Below, one piece after another: positions 17,810-26,760 of a stretch of DNA of 64,000 bases; position 1 is the stretch's first letter; each line of letters opens with the position of its first letter. Location of the stretch: contig NZ_CP134876.1 of assembly GCF_032108445.1 (NCBI RefSeq), positions 6,138,001 to 6,202,000 on the forward strand. The letters run 5' to 3'. The notes under the pieces were generated by a model, which worked only from the letters and a program-made list of their open reading frames with translations, did no database searches and was not told where the DNA came from. The position numbers were made by a program, and so were the translations under genes. The DNA comes from Micromonospora halotolerans. GTDB taxonomy: Bacteria; Actinomycetota; Actinomycetes; Mycobacteriales; Micromonosporaceae.

Positions 17810-18366
17810 GTCGATACCCGGCCCTGTCATCGGAGCAGGCGCAGCCGTCCGATCTGCCAGCTGGCGACCTCGAACGGGACCTGTCGGCGACCCCTCACGT
17901 GTTCGCGAGCAGTGCTCCGGCTACATCGTCGGGATGGGTCAGCATCGCTTCGTGGGTGCTGGGACCATGATCGGCTCGACGCCGAGGCGCGCGGCCGATT
18001 CGGTGCCGGGCGCGCCGCTGGATTCGCTGTCGTGGATGGCCTTCTCCGTTATCGTCGGCGGCCATCAACGCAGCATTGCCGCGCTACCCGACTGCGGAGG
18101 CGGCATCGGCCACACCAACGTGACCTCAGCCGCCAGGATCCTGACGGACTCCACGATCATCGCCGACAGCCCGGACTCCCCATCCCTGACATCGCTGCGG
18201 ACCTGGCTCGGCCGATGGGAACATGCCGCAGCCGGGCGACGACGAACAGCACTTGGCCGAGCTGATGGGTCAGGCGTTCGCCGTCGTGGCGCCGGCCTTC
18301 GACGCGCCTACCGCGTCACACCGTGCCGAGTGTCCCCATCACCGTTGCGCTGACGGTGGTCCGCGG
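17810..18366. other. No recognisable gene
   Basis: Several plus-strand frames are partly open but no motif is recognised. Probably decayed coding DNA. Confidence 0.35.
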
Positions 18367-19497
18367 TCAGGTCGCGTCTCTGGCCCGGGTCATCGGAAAG
18401 GAGGGCTTGGGTAGGTCCGCGACGGCAAGCCGGTCGGCCCGCTCGCGCAGGTGCCGGGCGATCTGGTCGCTGGCCAGGGTGAAGCCGGCGGTGAAATCGG
18501 CGTCGAGGGAGATACCGGTCGCGGCGACGTGATGGTCGGCCTGCTGACGCAGCTCGCGGGCAAGCGCGTTACGCCAGCGGATCACCTCCTCGGTAAGGTG
18601 CGCCCGCTGAGCCGCCAACCGCCGCTGCGTCGCGGCCAACTGCTCCTCAATCCGTTCGAGACGGGCCAGCGTCTCATCGAGACGGTCAAGCTCCGGCAGG
18701 TCGGCCACGATCGCCCGCCCGAGGGCGGTCGGATCCACGCTCGGTCCGCCGCGATGCAACGGCTCGATTGCGTTGGTCACCCGCGCCGTCCACCGCTCGC
18801 GCCGAGCGTCCCGCTGGCGCGGGAGTGCCGCCACGGCGTCGCGTAGGGCCACCAGCACCGGAGTGGGCGAGTCGGTCGGGTCTGCGGACGGAGCAGGCGT
18901 GGCCAGGACGCCGCGGCGGGGGTTGCGCTCCGGCAACCCCTCGAGTTCCCTCGCCCGATGCGCCATCTGCTTGACGAACCCGGCGTACGCGGCCCGGTAG
19001 CCGACCTGGTGTTCACCCGCGCCGGCCATCGGTGCGTGACCGATCCGCTCCGCCTCGAGCCGGAGGGCATCGGCGATGGTGGTGTCCGGGTCGCCGATCT
19101 CGAAAGCCGGGTCCGGGCCGTGCAGCACCAGTTCGCGCAGCGTGCCGAGCTGGCTCTTGCCGTGCTTGCAGCGATCCCGGGCGCTCGCCATGAGGTCCAG
19201 CTCCGGCACGGCGTGCCAGAGCGCCCAGGCCGCGGCGGTCGCGTCGTCGTCCGGCAGCGGCGCGTGCCGGCGGATCATCTCGCCGATCTCGTACACCGGC
19301 TCGGGTATGTGCGTGTACCTCGCCGACTCAAATCGTCGCAGCAGGGCCAGCAGCTCGGCCCGGTACTCCGGCTGGGCCGACGAAAGGTCCCCGATCAGCT
19401 CCCGCAGGTCGGACGGCCAGGGGGCCGGTGGTACGCCCGGGCCTGGCCGGCGCAGAGGTTGAGGCGATCCACGTCGAAATCGGTTCCACCAACCCAC
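18367..19497 (-). CDS. Uncharacterised coiled-coil protein
   Basis: A 376-aa protein from GTG 19497 (VGWWNRFRRG), chosen because the upstream extension is low-complexity Arg-rich and an AAGG lies 8-11 bases before the GTG. The first 170 residues are mixed helices (DLRELIGDLSSAQPEYRAEL). Residues about 250-350 are heptad-rich (LDRLDETLARLERIEEQLAA, QRRLAAQRAHLTEEVIRWRN) and predict a long coiled coil. There is no signal peptide or membrane helix. I do not recognise the family. It sits between IS remnants and may be mobile-element cargo. Confidence 0.65.
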   Translation of the reverse strand: MGWWNRFRRGSPQPLRRPGPGVPPAPWPSDLRELIGDLSSAQPEYRAELLALLRRFESARYTHIPEPVYEIGEMIRRHAPLPDDDATAAAWALWHAVPELDLMASARDRCKHGKSQLGTLRELVLHGPDPAFEIGDPDTTIADALRLEAERIGHAPMAGAGEHQVGYRAAYAGFVKQMAHRARELEGLPERNPRRGVLATPAPSADPTDSPTPVLVALRDAVAALPRQRDARRERWTARVTNAIEPLHRGGPSVDPTALGRAIVADLPELDRLDETLARLERIEEQLAATQRRLAAQRAHLTEEVIRWRNALARELRQQADHHVAATGISLDADFTAGFTLASDQIARHLRERADRLAVADLPKPSFPMTRARDAT

Positions 19498-19609
19498 CGA
19501 TCCAGCCTTGCACCCGGCGAGGATCACACGCAATGTGTCCGTACGGCCTCTTCGGGCGAGTTCGGGGCCGAGCCAAGCGTGATGAGTGCGGCACCGCCGC
19601 GCCTGGCGC

Positions 19610-19823
19610 CCGGCATCGACCTCGCAACTGCCTCGCCACCCTGCTTGCCTGCCCGGCGCCACGCTGCGTGCGTTACTTCGTCAAGGAACATCCGCGCCAG
19701 GCGTGGTGCAAGCCGTCCTGCGGCAACCGCGCCCGCGTGTCCCGGCACTACCAACGCCACGCGGCGAACCCGTCAGACGACCCCAGCCGACCCACCTCTG
19801 CGAGAAGCGGCCCGACCTGGTGA
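19610..19823 (+). pseudogene. CGNR zinc-finger protein, C-terminal stub
   Basis: APRCVRYFVKEHPRQAWCKP and SCGNRARVSRHYQRH form the CGNR zinc finger found at the end of ABATE-domain regulators. The ABATE domain upstream is absent. Confidence 0.75.
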
Positions 19824-19966
19824 GCAGGCCCGCCTTAAGTAACGGTGCGACGGTTTAGGCCAGCCGAGCTTCCCCTCTTACGACCTGGGGATCAGGAGCC
19901 ATGAATTGATGCGACGCGGCGTGTCGGCTTGATCGTCAGAGTTGCGGGCCGCACGGTCTGCTGATT

Positions 19967-20243
19967 GTGTCGATCAAGAAGGCCCGTGCGGCCCTGTCCC
20001 ATTCTGTCTTCACCGGCGTTGCCCGCAACCATCTGGACCGTCTGGTCGCCGAACTGGCCGATCCCTTCCACGCCGCCCGGGAAGGACGGCTGTATCGCCG
20101 CCGGGGCGGACGAGACCGCCGCCGCTGGCCCGGTGCCGGGCATCCCGAAACGCTGACCCTGCGGGACCGGGTGCTGGTCACCCTGGCCTGGCTACGGCTG
20201 GCCCTGCCGCACCAGGCCCTGGCCCTGTGGTTCGGCGTGGACC
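19967..20243 (+). mobile_element. IS5-family transposase, N-terminal stub
   Basis: From GTG 19967: SIKKARAALSHSVFTGVARN, LYRRRGGRDRRRWPGAGHP, LRDRVLVTLAWLRLALPHQA, then LALWFGVDR, where the HTH should continue but similarity ends. The next bases belong to an IS481 gene on the other strand, so one element has cut into the other. Confidence 0.75.
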
Positions 20244-20525
20244 GCCGGCGATCCGGGCCGGACCCCACCGCCGCTTCGCCCGCAGGTGGAGCACTTTCCG
20301 TTCGATCGGCGCCGGGGTGCGTCGCGGACAGCGGTGCGGACGGCTGGACCGGTCGACCATCCCCGCGACCCCGTCGGACCGGTAGCGGTCGGCCCACCGC
20401 TTCGCCGTGTTCGCGCTGACCTGGAACCGCTCAGCCGCCCGACGTAGCGGCCAGCCATCTTCGACGACGCAGCGGGCCAGACGCAGCCTGCCGCGCTCAG
20501 TCAGGGGTGCGTTAGCGTGGGGCAC
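20244..20525 (-). mobile_element. IS481-family transposase, N-terminal stub
   Basis: From ATG 20525: NAPLTERGRLRLARCVVEDG, LRRAAERFQVSANTAKRWAD, GVAGMVDRSSRPHRCPR, RWGPARIAG. This is the double HTH of IS481 transposases. It ends at the junction with the IS5 stub and the DDE core is missing. The element's outer end lies near 20630, past the hairpin at 20526-20583. Confidence 0.75.
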
Positions 20526-20583
20526 GAGGACCTCCCGGGTGGTGCGGAACCTTCGACAAGCTCCACCTCACCCGGAGGTCCTC
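20526..20583. repeat. Long imperfect hairpin at IS481 end
   Basis: GAGGACCTCCCGGGTGGTG (20526-20544) pairs with CACCTCACCCGGAGGTCCTC (20564-20583) with few mismatches. It covers the transposase start region and may shield it from read-through transcription. Confidence 0.55.
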
Positions 20584-20708
20584 ACCTTTTCAAGATCCCA
20601 GCCGCGTTACCAACGTCCATGGACAGAACACCTAGGTCATTGACTGAGACGTGGCCGGGGATCCATGCCCCTCAACCATGCTGGATCACCGCCGATCAAC
20701 AAGTGGCA

Positions 20709-21281
20709 TTACGAATGCGAGGGAGTCGGCGAGGGCGACGATGAGGCCACTACCTGCAGAACGCGTTGTCGGAGCTCGTCCTGCGCCGAGGGCCAGGGAG
20801 GGGAGAAGGCAGCGTCTTCCAGCGGTTTGGGAAAGATCCGCCGGACGCTGTCGGGGTGTCCTTCACCATCATCCGGGGCCTCGTACGTGACGGTTGGCCC
20901 CAGATGCAGGGCGATCGGCATCCTCAGCCCGGAGAGCTGGTTGATGTCGATTTCAGCCGGCCCCTTGGCGAGATCTGCCGGCCCCAACCAAGCGCAGTCC
21001 ACCCAGGTGTAGATGGTGCTCACCTCGTCTACTGCGTCAGCCCCATCCGGCGCCACCCCGAACACCGACGCCACGCAAACCGGCTGCCCTGGGTCGCGAG
21101 TGAGCTCAGTCCGAAAGGCTGAGTCGTGTTCGAGCACCTCCACGGCCCGCGCGGAGAGCTGGTCCCGCAGCGGCCCAGCTGGCAGCTTCCGCCCGTCGGT
21201 CGCGGAAATCCGCCACACGACGAAGACGCCCAACGCCACGACGACCAGCAGCGCCAACGCCAGCACACGCCACCGGCGCAT
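20709..21281 (-). CDS. Membrane-anchored hypothetical protein
   Basis: A 190-aa protein with a GGGAGG ribosome binding site and ATG at 21281. Residues 5-24 are an uncleaved-looking hydrophobic anchor (VLALALLVVVALGVFVVW). The rest is an extracellular domain with two cysteines (GQPVCVASVF and TWVDCAWLGP) that could form a disulfide. No family is recognised. It is alone on its strand, convergent with nothing, and followed by the IS481/IS5 stubs. Confidence 0.7.
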   Translation of the reverse strand: MRRWRVLALALLVVVALGVFVVWRISATDGRKLPAGPLRDQLSARAVEVLEHDSAFRTELTRDPGQPVCVASVFGVAPDGADAVDEVSTIYTWVDCAWLGPADLAKGPAEIDINQLSGLRMPIALHLGPTVTYEAPDDGEGHPDSVRRIFPKPLEDAAFSPPWPSAQDELRQRVLQVVASSSPSPTPSHS

Positions 21282-21775
21282 GGACGAGCCTCCCGGTTCA
21301 GATGACGCGAGCCCCAGTGCGGTTCACGGGCGTGACGTTAGCCCACCAGGCAAGGATCCGGTGGCCCTGACCGCGCGATCATGTCAAGCATCTGGTGGGA
21401 CGCGAGTCAAGCATGTCCCGTGACGGGACAGGGCGTTGCGGCAGGACGTTGCCGAACTCCGCTCTATTATCAAGGCGGGCCGCGCCGGCCCGGCCACGGC
21501 CTGACCGGCGCCGCGGCCGCCCGACCCGGCAGTGCCGCCTGCCGAGTCGCACCGGAGCCGCGCTCCGACTGCCGCCCGTCGTCCGCCGCATGCTACCGGC
21601 TTGCCGGCCGATTGGGAGATCTCAGACACCACACCGGGGGACATCGTGGCTCCCTCCCGAGTCACGCCACCGCCAGTCACTGGCGCTGACCTGGCCCGTG
21701 GCATACCCCTCACCCAGCCCTCGCGGTCGACATCGGTTCCGGTTCCACCGGCCGATCGATGGTGTTCGTGGAACG

Positions 21776-22147
21776 ATGAAAGACGTGGGAACCACGAAGA
21801 CTGCTATGCCTGCTATCTCGCCGCTTGCCGGCAAGCCGATCAAGCGTGCCGATGCCGAGCGGCTCGCGGGAGCGCTGAAGGCCTTCGCCGACCCGGCCCG
21901 GCTGCGACTGCTCAGCCTGATCCAGTCCGCTCCGGAGGGCGAGGCGTCCGTGAGTGACCTCACCGCGCCGCTCGGGCTCTCCCAGCCGACCGTCAGCCAT
22001 CACCTGCGGATCCTCACCGAGGCCGGCCTGCTCGAGCGCGAGCAGCGCGGCGTCTGGGCGTACTACAGGCTCGTGCCGTCCGCGATCGCAGCTATCGCCG
22101 AGCTGCTGACACCGCCCCGCAAGCGGGCGACGAAGAAGGCCCGCTAG
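21776..22147 (+). CDS. ArsR/SmtB-family transcriptional regulator (copy 2)
   Basis: 123 aa from ATG 21776, differing from copy 1 (437-808) at 14 positions, i.e. about 89% identity. The HTH (GLSQPTVSHHLRILTEAG) is identical, so both should read the same operator. Changes cluster in the N-terminal arm (E to K three times) and around helix 5 (ERDKRG to EREQRG). Cysteines and the ArsR metal box are absent here too. DNA upstream of the two genes is not conserved. Confidence 0.9.
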   Translation: MKDVGTTKTAMPAISPLAGKPIKRADAERLAGALKAFADPARLRLLSLIQSAPEGEASVSDLTAPLGLSQPTVSHHLRILTEAGLLEREQRGVWAYYRLVPSAIAAIAELLTPPRKRATKKAR

Positions 22148-22728
22148 AACGCAGACGACCAGCAGCTAGTGCGGTTAGGGGAGGGACATTCGTCGCCTTG
22201 GCCCTGGCCGGCGACGCATCCACTCAGCCTCGGCGGACCTGCTCGACAGACAACCACCGTCCGCTTGGCCGGGGCGCTGCCAAGAGAGTCGCTCGGCTCT
22301 TGCCACTCCTGTCGCGGCTCATTGACAGCAATCGCGCGGCTGCGCGTCCCCGGGCACCGGTCTGGTAGCCGCCCCACGTCAGCTGCAGAATTCCTCAGGC
22401 CGTCCCCGGTATCCCAGGTGACTCTCACCGGTCCACCCAATGCCCCCGGGCGGCTGCTTCCACTCGCTGGTGCGCCAGCAGCCGTAGCGGCCAGTCCCCG
22501 ACCCGGATCATCCGGAGCGAGCGACACGTCGAATGGTAGGTAACCCGGTCGAACGGAGCGTGGCCGGTCTCGTGGTCGCGGCGTTCCTGCGGCCACCGCC
22601 CGGTCGCCGCAGGCGCGAGCGGGCGGTGGCGTGCGTCGGGCGCGCCGAAGCGCAGCGGTGCAGGGTTGGTGGCGTGCCCGCGTAACCTGAGCGGTCGGGC
22701 GGCCCTGGGTTGGGCAGCGGCGAAGGCG
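22148..22728. other. Gap before the phosphatase gene
   Basis: No gene is assigned. A minus-strand frame ending at 22425 (…VTYHSTCRSLRMIRVGDWPL…) looks faintly coding but matches nothing I know. Confidence 0.35.
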
Positions 22729-23928
22729 GTGGACGTGGGCAAGCGGGACGCACTGCAGTGTCTGCTGCGGCAGTCGCACCACGCCCAGCCTGAGGATCTG
22801 CCGGGGATGGCGCGGCGGGCCGCTCGGCAGCTCGGTGCCGATGACATGGCCCTCTACCTGGTAGATCACGAGCAGCGTGAGCTGCTTCCCCTGCCCGGTC
22901 CCGATGCACCGCACCGGGAACCGCTGACCATCGAGGGAACCCTGGCCGGCCGGGCGTTCAGCATGATGCGGCCCTTCGGCGGCCCTGTGGACGACGGGGC
23001 GCGGTTGTGGTTGCCGCTGCTCAACGGTCTGGAGCGCATGGGCGTCGCGGAGGTGGTCGCCGCGGCTGCCGTGCCCGACTCCTCGGTGGCCGCGTTCGAG
23101 GCGGTCGCCTCACTGCTCGCCGAGTTGGTGATCACGCGGTCGCACTACAGCGACAGGATCGAGCAGCTTCGCCGCCGGGCACCGATGCGCCTGGCCGCCG
23201 AGATGCTGCGGGCCCAACTTCCACCGCTCACCTTCTCCACCGGCAATATGATCATCAGTGGAATCCTGGAGCCCTGCTACGACGTGGGTGGCGACGCCTT
23301 CGACTACGCGGTCAACGGCGACATCGCCCACCTCGCTCTGTTCGACGCCGTCGGGCACGGTTCCGGTGGCGGGATGCGGGCCGTGATGCTCGCCAGCCTG
23401 GCCCTGGCCGCGTACCGCAACGCCCGCCGGGGCGGGTTCGACCTGGTCGAGACGTACCACCACATCGACAACGCGGTGCGTGACCACGACCGGCGCGGCC
23501 TCATCACCGGGGTGCTGGCCGAACTCAACCAGCGCAACGGTCGGCTGCGGGTCATCTCCGCCGGGCATCCGAGTGGGCTCGTGATCCGGCGAGGGAAGGT
23601 CGCGATGGTGCTGCCCACGCCCACCGCCCTGCCGGTCACCCTCGGCGACCGGCGCCCACCGGTGGTGGTCGAGGAAGCCCTTGAACCCGGCGACGACGTG
23701 CTGTTCTACACCGACGGCATCATCGAAGCCCGGTCCGCCGACGGGGAGCGGTTCGGCACCGAGCGGCTGGTCGACTTCACCGTCCGGGCCCTCGCCGACG
23801 GACTTCCGCTGCCCGAGACCGCCCGGCGTCTCGTCCACGCCATCCTCGCCTACCAGAACGACCGTCTTCAGGACGACGCCACCGTACTCATGGTCCGCTT
23901 CCTTCAGCCCGGAACAGACCGCGCCTGA
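22729..23928 (+). CDS. SpoIIE-type PP2C serine phosphatase
   Basis: A 399-aa protein; GTG 22729 (VDVGKRDALQCLLRQSH) is chosen as homologs start MDVGKRDAL and a GAAGG precedes it. Residues about 20-150 form a GAF-like sensor with no obvious ligand site. The phosphatase domain follows: EPCYDVGGDAFDYAVNGD (metal-binding Asp), LFDAVGHGSGGGMRAVMLAS, and the late FYTDGIIEARS and DDATVLMV motifs. Such enzymes dephosphorylate anti-sigma antagonists in partner-switching cascades. The gene 740 bp downstream encodes a second such phosphatase with its own switch domains. Confidence 0.9.
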   Translation: MDVGKRDALQCLLRQSHHAQPEDLPGMARRAARQLGADDMALYLVDHEQRELLPLPGPDAPHREPLTIEGTLAGRAFSMMRPFGGPVDDGARLWLPLLNGLERMGVAEVVAAAAVPDSSVAAFEAVASLLAELVITRSHYSDRIEQLRRRAPMRLAAEMLRAQLPPLTFSTGNMIISGILEPCYDVGGDAFDYAVNGDIAHLALFDAVGHGSGGGMRAVMLASLALAAYRNARRGGFDLVETYHHIDNAVRDHDRRGLITGVLAELNQRNGRLRVISAGHPSGLVIRRGKVAMVLPTPTALPVTLGDRRPPVVVEEALEPGDDVLFYTDGIIEARSADGERFGTERLVDFTVRALADGLPLPETARRLVHAILAYQNDRLQDDATVLMVRFLQPGTDRA

Positions 23929-23939
23929 TCGCCCCAGCG

Positions 23940-24075
23940 TCGCGCGGGCAGATCGACACCGTGCTACTGGTCGACGACGCCTCGTCCACCGACGCGCTCT
24001 GGATCGGCCCCGACGACCCCACCCTCGTCCCCGCCGACCAACGGACAGATTTACATCAATGCCTGTCCGGCGCAC
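23940..24075 (+). pseudogene. Possible baeRF/Vms1-like C-terminal remnant
   Basis: IDTVLLVDDASSTDALWIGP followed by DDPTLVPADQ resembles the third domain of bacterial eRF1-like (baeRF) proteins. Similarity then fades in shifted frames. It is a short fragment and the call rests on one motif. Confidence 0.4.
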
Positions 24076-24665
24076 CTGATGCGACGTTGTCCGCCACCTG
24101 CCGGGAAGCGCGGATGCGGCGCGGAAACCACCGACCCGACCCCCTGGACCATGGCGCGATACATCACGCAGATCGGGGTGCACGCCAGCGAGGGGTTCGG
24201 GCCGATACGACCGCCGCCGAACTCGGCGACGGCCTGTTCGCCACCGAGCCGAGGCCCAACCCTCCCGGCGGGTGTTGGTCGGTCGTCCCGCTCGGCTGCT
24301 CACGCGTGACCGGACGCGTCGATCGGCTCATGTGCAGCCCGTACCCGCTGGCTTCCCTACCACCACCGGTGTCACGGGATCCGGGGCCCTGTTCCAGGTG
24401 CGCGCCGCCGCCAGCGACGAGATCGTCCCGCTGCTTCTCGCCCACCCCGCACCGTGCGTCGCCTGCTTCCTCACCCTGACCGACTTCGAGCTTCTGCCAG
24501 TCACCTCTCAGGTGTGAACCGACATCCCGACTGACGGGCTCTTCAATCCGCCCGCGATCTGACGCCCCTCGGCGGCACGCGGGAGCAGGAGTTCGGGGGT
24601 TACGCCACGATGAGGATGGGCATAGGAAGTATTTCTGGATCCGAGAGATGTGAGGGGGGCCGTCA
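24076..24665. other. Decayed region, promoter of the fused phosphatase gene
   Basis: No intact gene. A GGGCAT at about 24616 followed by an AT-rich TAGGAAGTATTTC could be part of a stress-type (SigB-like) promoter for the next gene, but no good -35 partner was found. Confidence 0.35.
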
Positions 24666-26642
24666 ATGACAGACCCCCCGGCAAAGTGGACGTCCGGGAA
24701 TCCGCAGGCAGCGTTGGAAGGCTTCGAGCAGCTGCCGGGGTTCATGTGGCTGTTCGAGGGGCCTGACCTGCGGGTGGTGGCGGCGAACCCCGCGGTGCGG
24801 GCGGCGGTGGGCGACCGCGCTGGGCTGCTGGGCAAGCCGTTCAGGCAGGCGGTGCCGGAGCTGGCGGGCCAACACATTTTCGAGTTGCTCGATCGAGCTC
24901 TGCGCGGGATCCGTTCACACGGCTACGAGCAGCGCGTACTGACCGACCGGGAGGGCGACGGGCAGCTGACGGAGGCGTTCTACACCTTCGACATCGCGCC
25001 TTGGCGCCACCCGGACGGATCGGTGCGTGGGGTGATCGTGCAGGCTGTCGACGCCACGCCCGTGGTGGCCGCCCGGCAGGCCGCCGAAGCCGCCGCTGCC
25101 ACTGCGGAACGCCGCTACCGCCAGGCCGCCGGGCTGATCCTGGAGTTGCAGCGCAGCCTGCTGCCCGACATGCTGCCCGTGCTGCCTCGCGTGCAGGTAG
25201 CCGCTCACTACCTCGTCGCCGACAGCGAGCTCGCTGCCGGTGGGGACTGGTTCGATGCCGTCCCGCTTCCAGACGGCAGGCTCGCACTCACGGTGGGTGA
25301 TGTCGTCGGGCACGGCGCCGCGGCGGCCGCAGCAATGGGACAGTTACGCACCGTCGCCCTGCATACACTGCGCGCGGGCGGGAGCCTGTCTCAGGTGTTG
25401 AGCGTGCTGGACGCTTTCGCGGCGCACACCGCCGCCACCCGGGCAGCCACCACCTGCCTGGCCGTGCTCGACCCCGCGACCGGTGCCCTCGAGTTCGCCA
25501 GCTACGGGCACCCGCCGCCCCTGCTGCTCGACACGAACGGCGAGAGCAGGTTCCTGCCCCTGACACCGACAGGACCACTCGGAACGAACTCTCGTCCCGC
25601 CTCGATTCACACCTGCCGACTCACCGGCGGCGAGGTGCTGTTGCTCTACACCGACGGACTGATTGAGCGACCTCGGCAGAGCGTCAGTGACAGCTACCGC
25701 GCGCTGGCCACGGTCGCGACGGCGGCCCGCCAAGAGTTGCTGGGCGAACCCACCACCGTTCCGCAACGGCTGCCCGATCGCATCTGCACCCTGGTCACGG
25801 AGCGACTGGCGCTGTTCGAAGGTGGCTACCAGGACGACGCCACGCTCCTGGCAGCCCATGTCCTGGCCGAACCCATCGCCGCGCTACACCTGACGCTGCC
25901 CGCCGACGTGACAGCGCTGCGCCTTCTCCGGCAGCATTTGCGCGGCTGGCTCGACGGGATCGGCGCCGACGACAGGGCCGCGTGTGACCTGCTCCACGCG
26001 GCAGGTGAGGCCGCCACCAACACCATCGAGCACGCCTACCCGCCCGGCGGGGAGGCATCCTTCACGGTGCACGCCGAACTCGACGGTCACGGCGCCGTCT
26101 CCGTGAGCTGCGTCGATCAAGGTAGGTGGCGCCCGCCCTCGCACGATCCGGGCAACCGCGGCCGTGGCCTGACGATGATCCGCGGCCTCATCGACGACGT
26201 CGAGGTCAGGCACTCCCACGACGGCACCACCGTGCGAATGCGGCACCGTATGGGCCACCCCGCCACCGTCACGACCACGAACGTTGCCCAGGCGACCGGT
26301 CCTCATAAACACTCCACGCCCACCGACCACTTCTCGACCGCCGTCGCCGACACACTCACCGGCCCCATGCTGAAAGTTGCCGGTCCGGTGGACCTCACCA
26401 CCGGCCCACAACTGCGCACCGCGATCCTGCAGGCCAGCCGGGGCGGCAGCCTCCCGCTGGCCATCGACCTCACGGCCGTCACCCACCTGGGCAGCACCGG
26501 CGTCCACACCCTTCACCAGGCCGCCCAGACGATCAGCGACCTGACCGTCACCGCTCCGGTGTCAAGCCCCGCATACGGAGTGCTTCACCTGACCGGACTG
26601 CACCACCTCCTGTGTGAAGATGCGCCCTTTAGGAGGTCCTAA
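24666..26642 (+). CDS. PAS-PP2C-HATPase-STAS fusion: one-protein partner switch
   Basis: A 658-aa protein behind GAGGGGG, ATG 24666. Four domains follow in order. (1) PAS, about 17-140, with the family pattern LPGFMWLFEGPDLRVVAANP. (2) SpoIIE/PP2C phosphatase, about 160-400, with GGDWFD (192-197), GDVVGHG (211-217), LYTDGLIE (328-335) and DDATLL. (3) RsbW-like HATPase, about 405-530, with N box GEAATNTIEHAY and G box GRGLTMI. (4) STAS, about 565-655, with DLTAVTHLGSTG, where the Ser aligns with the phosphorylated Ser of RsbV. Kinase, phosphatase and substrate are thus on one chain, with PAS sensing the input. It is cytoplasmic, with no membrane helix. The output sigma factor cannot be named from context. 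Confidence 0.9.
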   Translation: MTDPPAKWTSGNPQAALEGFEQLPGFMWLFEGPDLRVVAANPAVRAAVGDRAGLLGKPFRQAVPELAGQHIFELLDRALRGIRSHGYEQRVLTDREGDGQLTEAFYTFDIAPWRHPDGSVRGVIVQAVDATPVVAARQAAEAAAATAERRYRQAAGLILELQRSLLPDMLPVLPRVQVAAHYLVADSELAAGGDWFDAVPLPDGRLALTVGDVVGHGAAAAAAMGQLRTVALHTLRAGGSLSQVLSVLDAFAAHTAATRAATTCLAVLDPATGALEFASYGHPPPLLLDTNGESRFLPLTPTGPLGTNSRPASIHTCRLTGGEVLLLYTDGLIERPRQSVSDSYRALATVATAARQELLGEPTTVPQRLPDRICTLVTERLALFEGGYQDDATLLAAHVLAEPIAALHLTLPADVTALRLLRQHLRGWLDGIGADDRAACDLLHAAGEAATNTIEHAYPPGGEASFTVHAELDGHGAVSVSCVDQGRWRPPSHDPGNRGRGLTMIRGLIDDVEVRHSHDGTTVRMRHRMGHPATVTTTNVAQATGPHKHSTPTDHFSTAVADTLTGPMLKVAGPVDLTTGPQLRTAILQASRGGSLPLAIDLTAVTHLGSTGVHTLHQAAQTISDLTVTAPVSSPAYGVLHLTGLHHLLCEDAPFRRS

Positions 26643-26760
26643 CCTGGGCCCCGACAGGCCGGCGCACCCGCAGGTCGTACCGCTCCGTTAGGTAGTCCGC
26701 GACAGGCCCGGTGGTCGGGAATTCCTCGCCTCCTGTCGAGGCATTCCCCACCCGGGCAAG
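26629..26760 (-). pseudogene. C-terminal fragment of unidentified protein
   Basis: The minus frame ends EEFPTTGPVADYLTERYDLR and VRRPVGAQVRTS, with strong third-position GC and its stop overlapping the fusion gene. Upstream the frame becomes Arg/Pro-rich shadow sequence. No family recognised. Confidence 0.3.
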
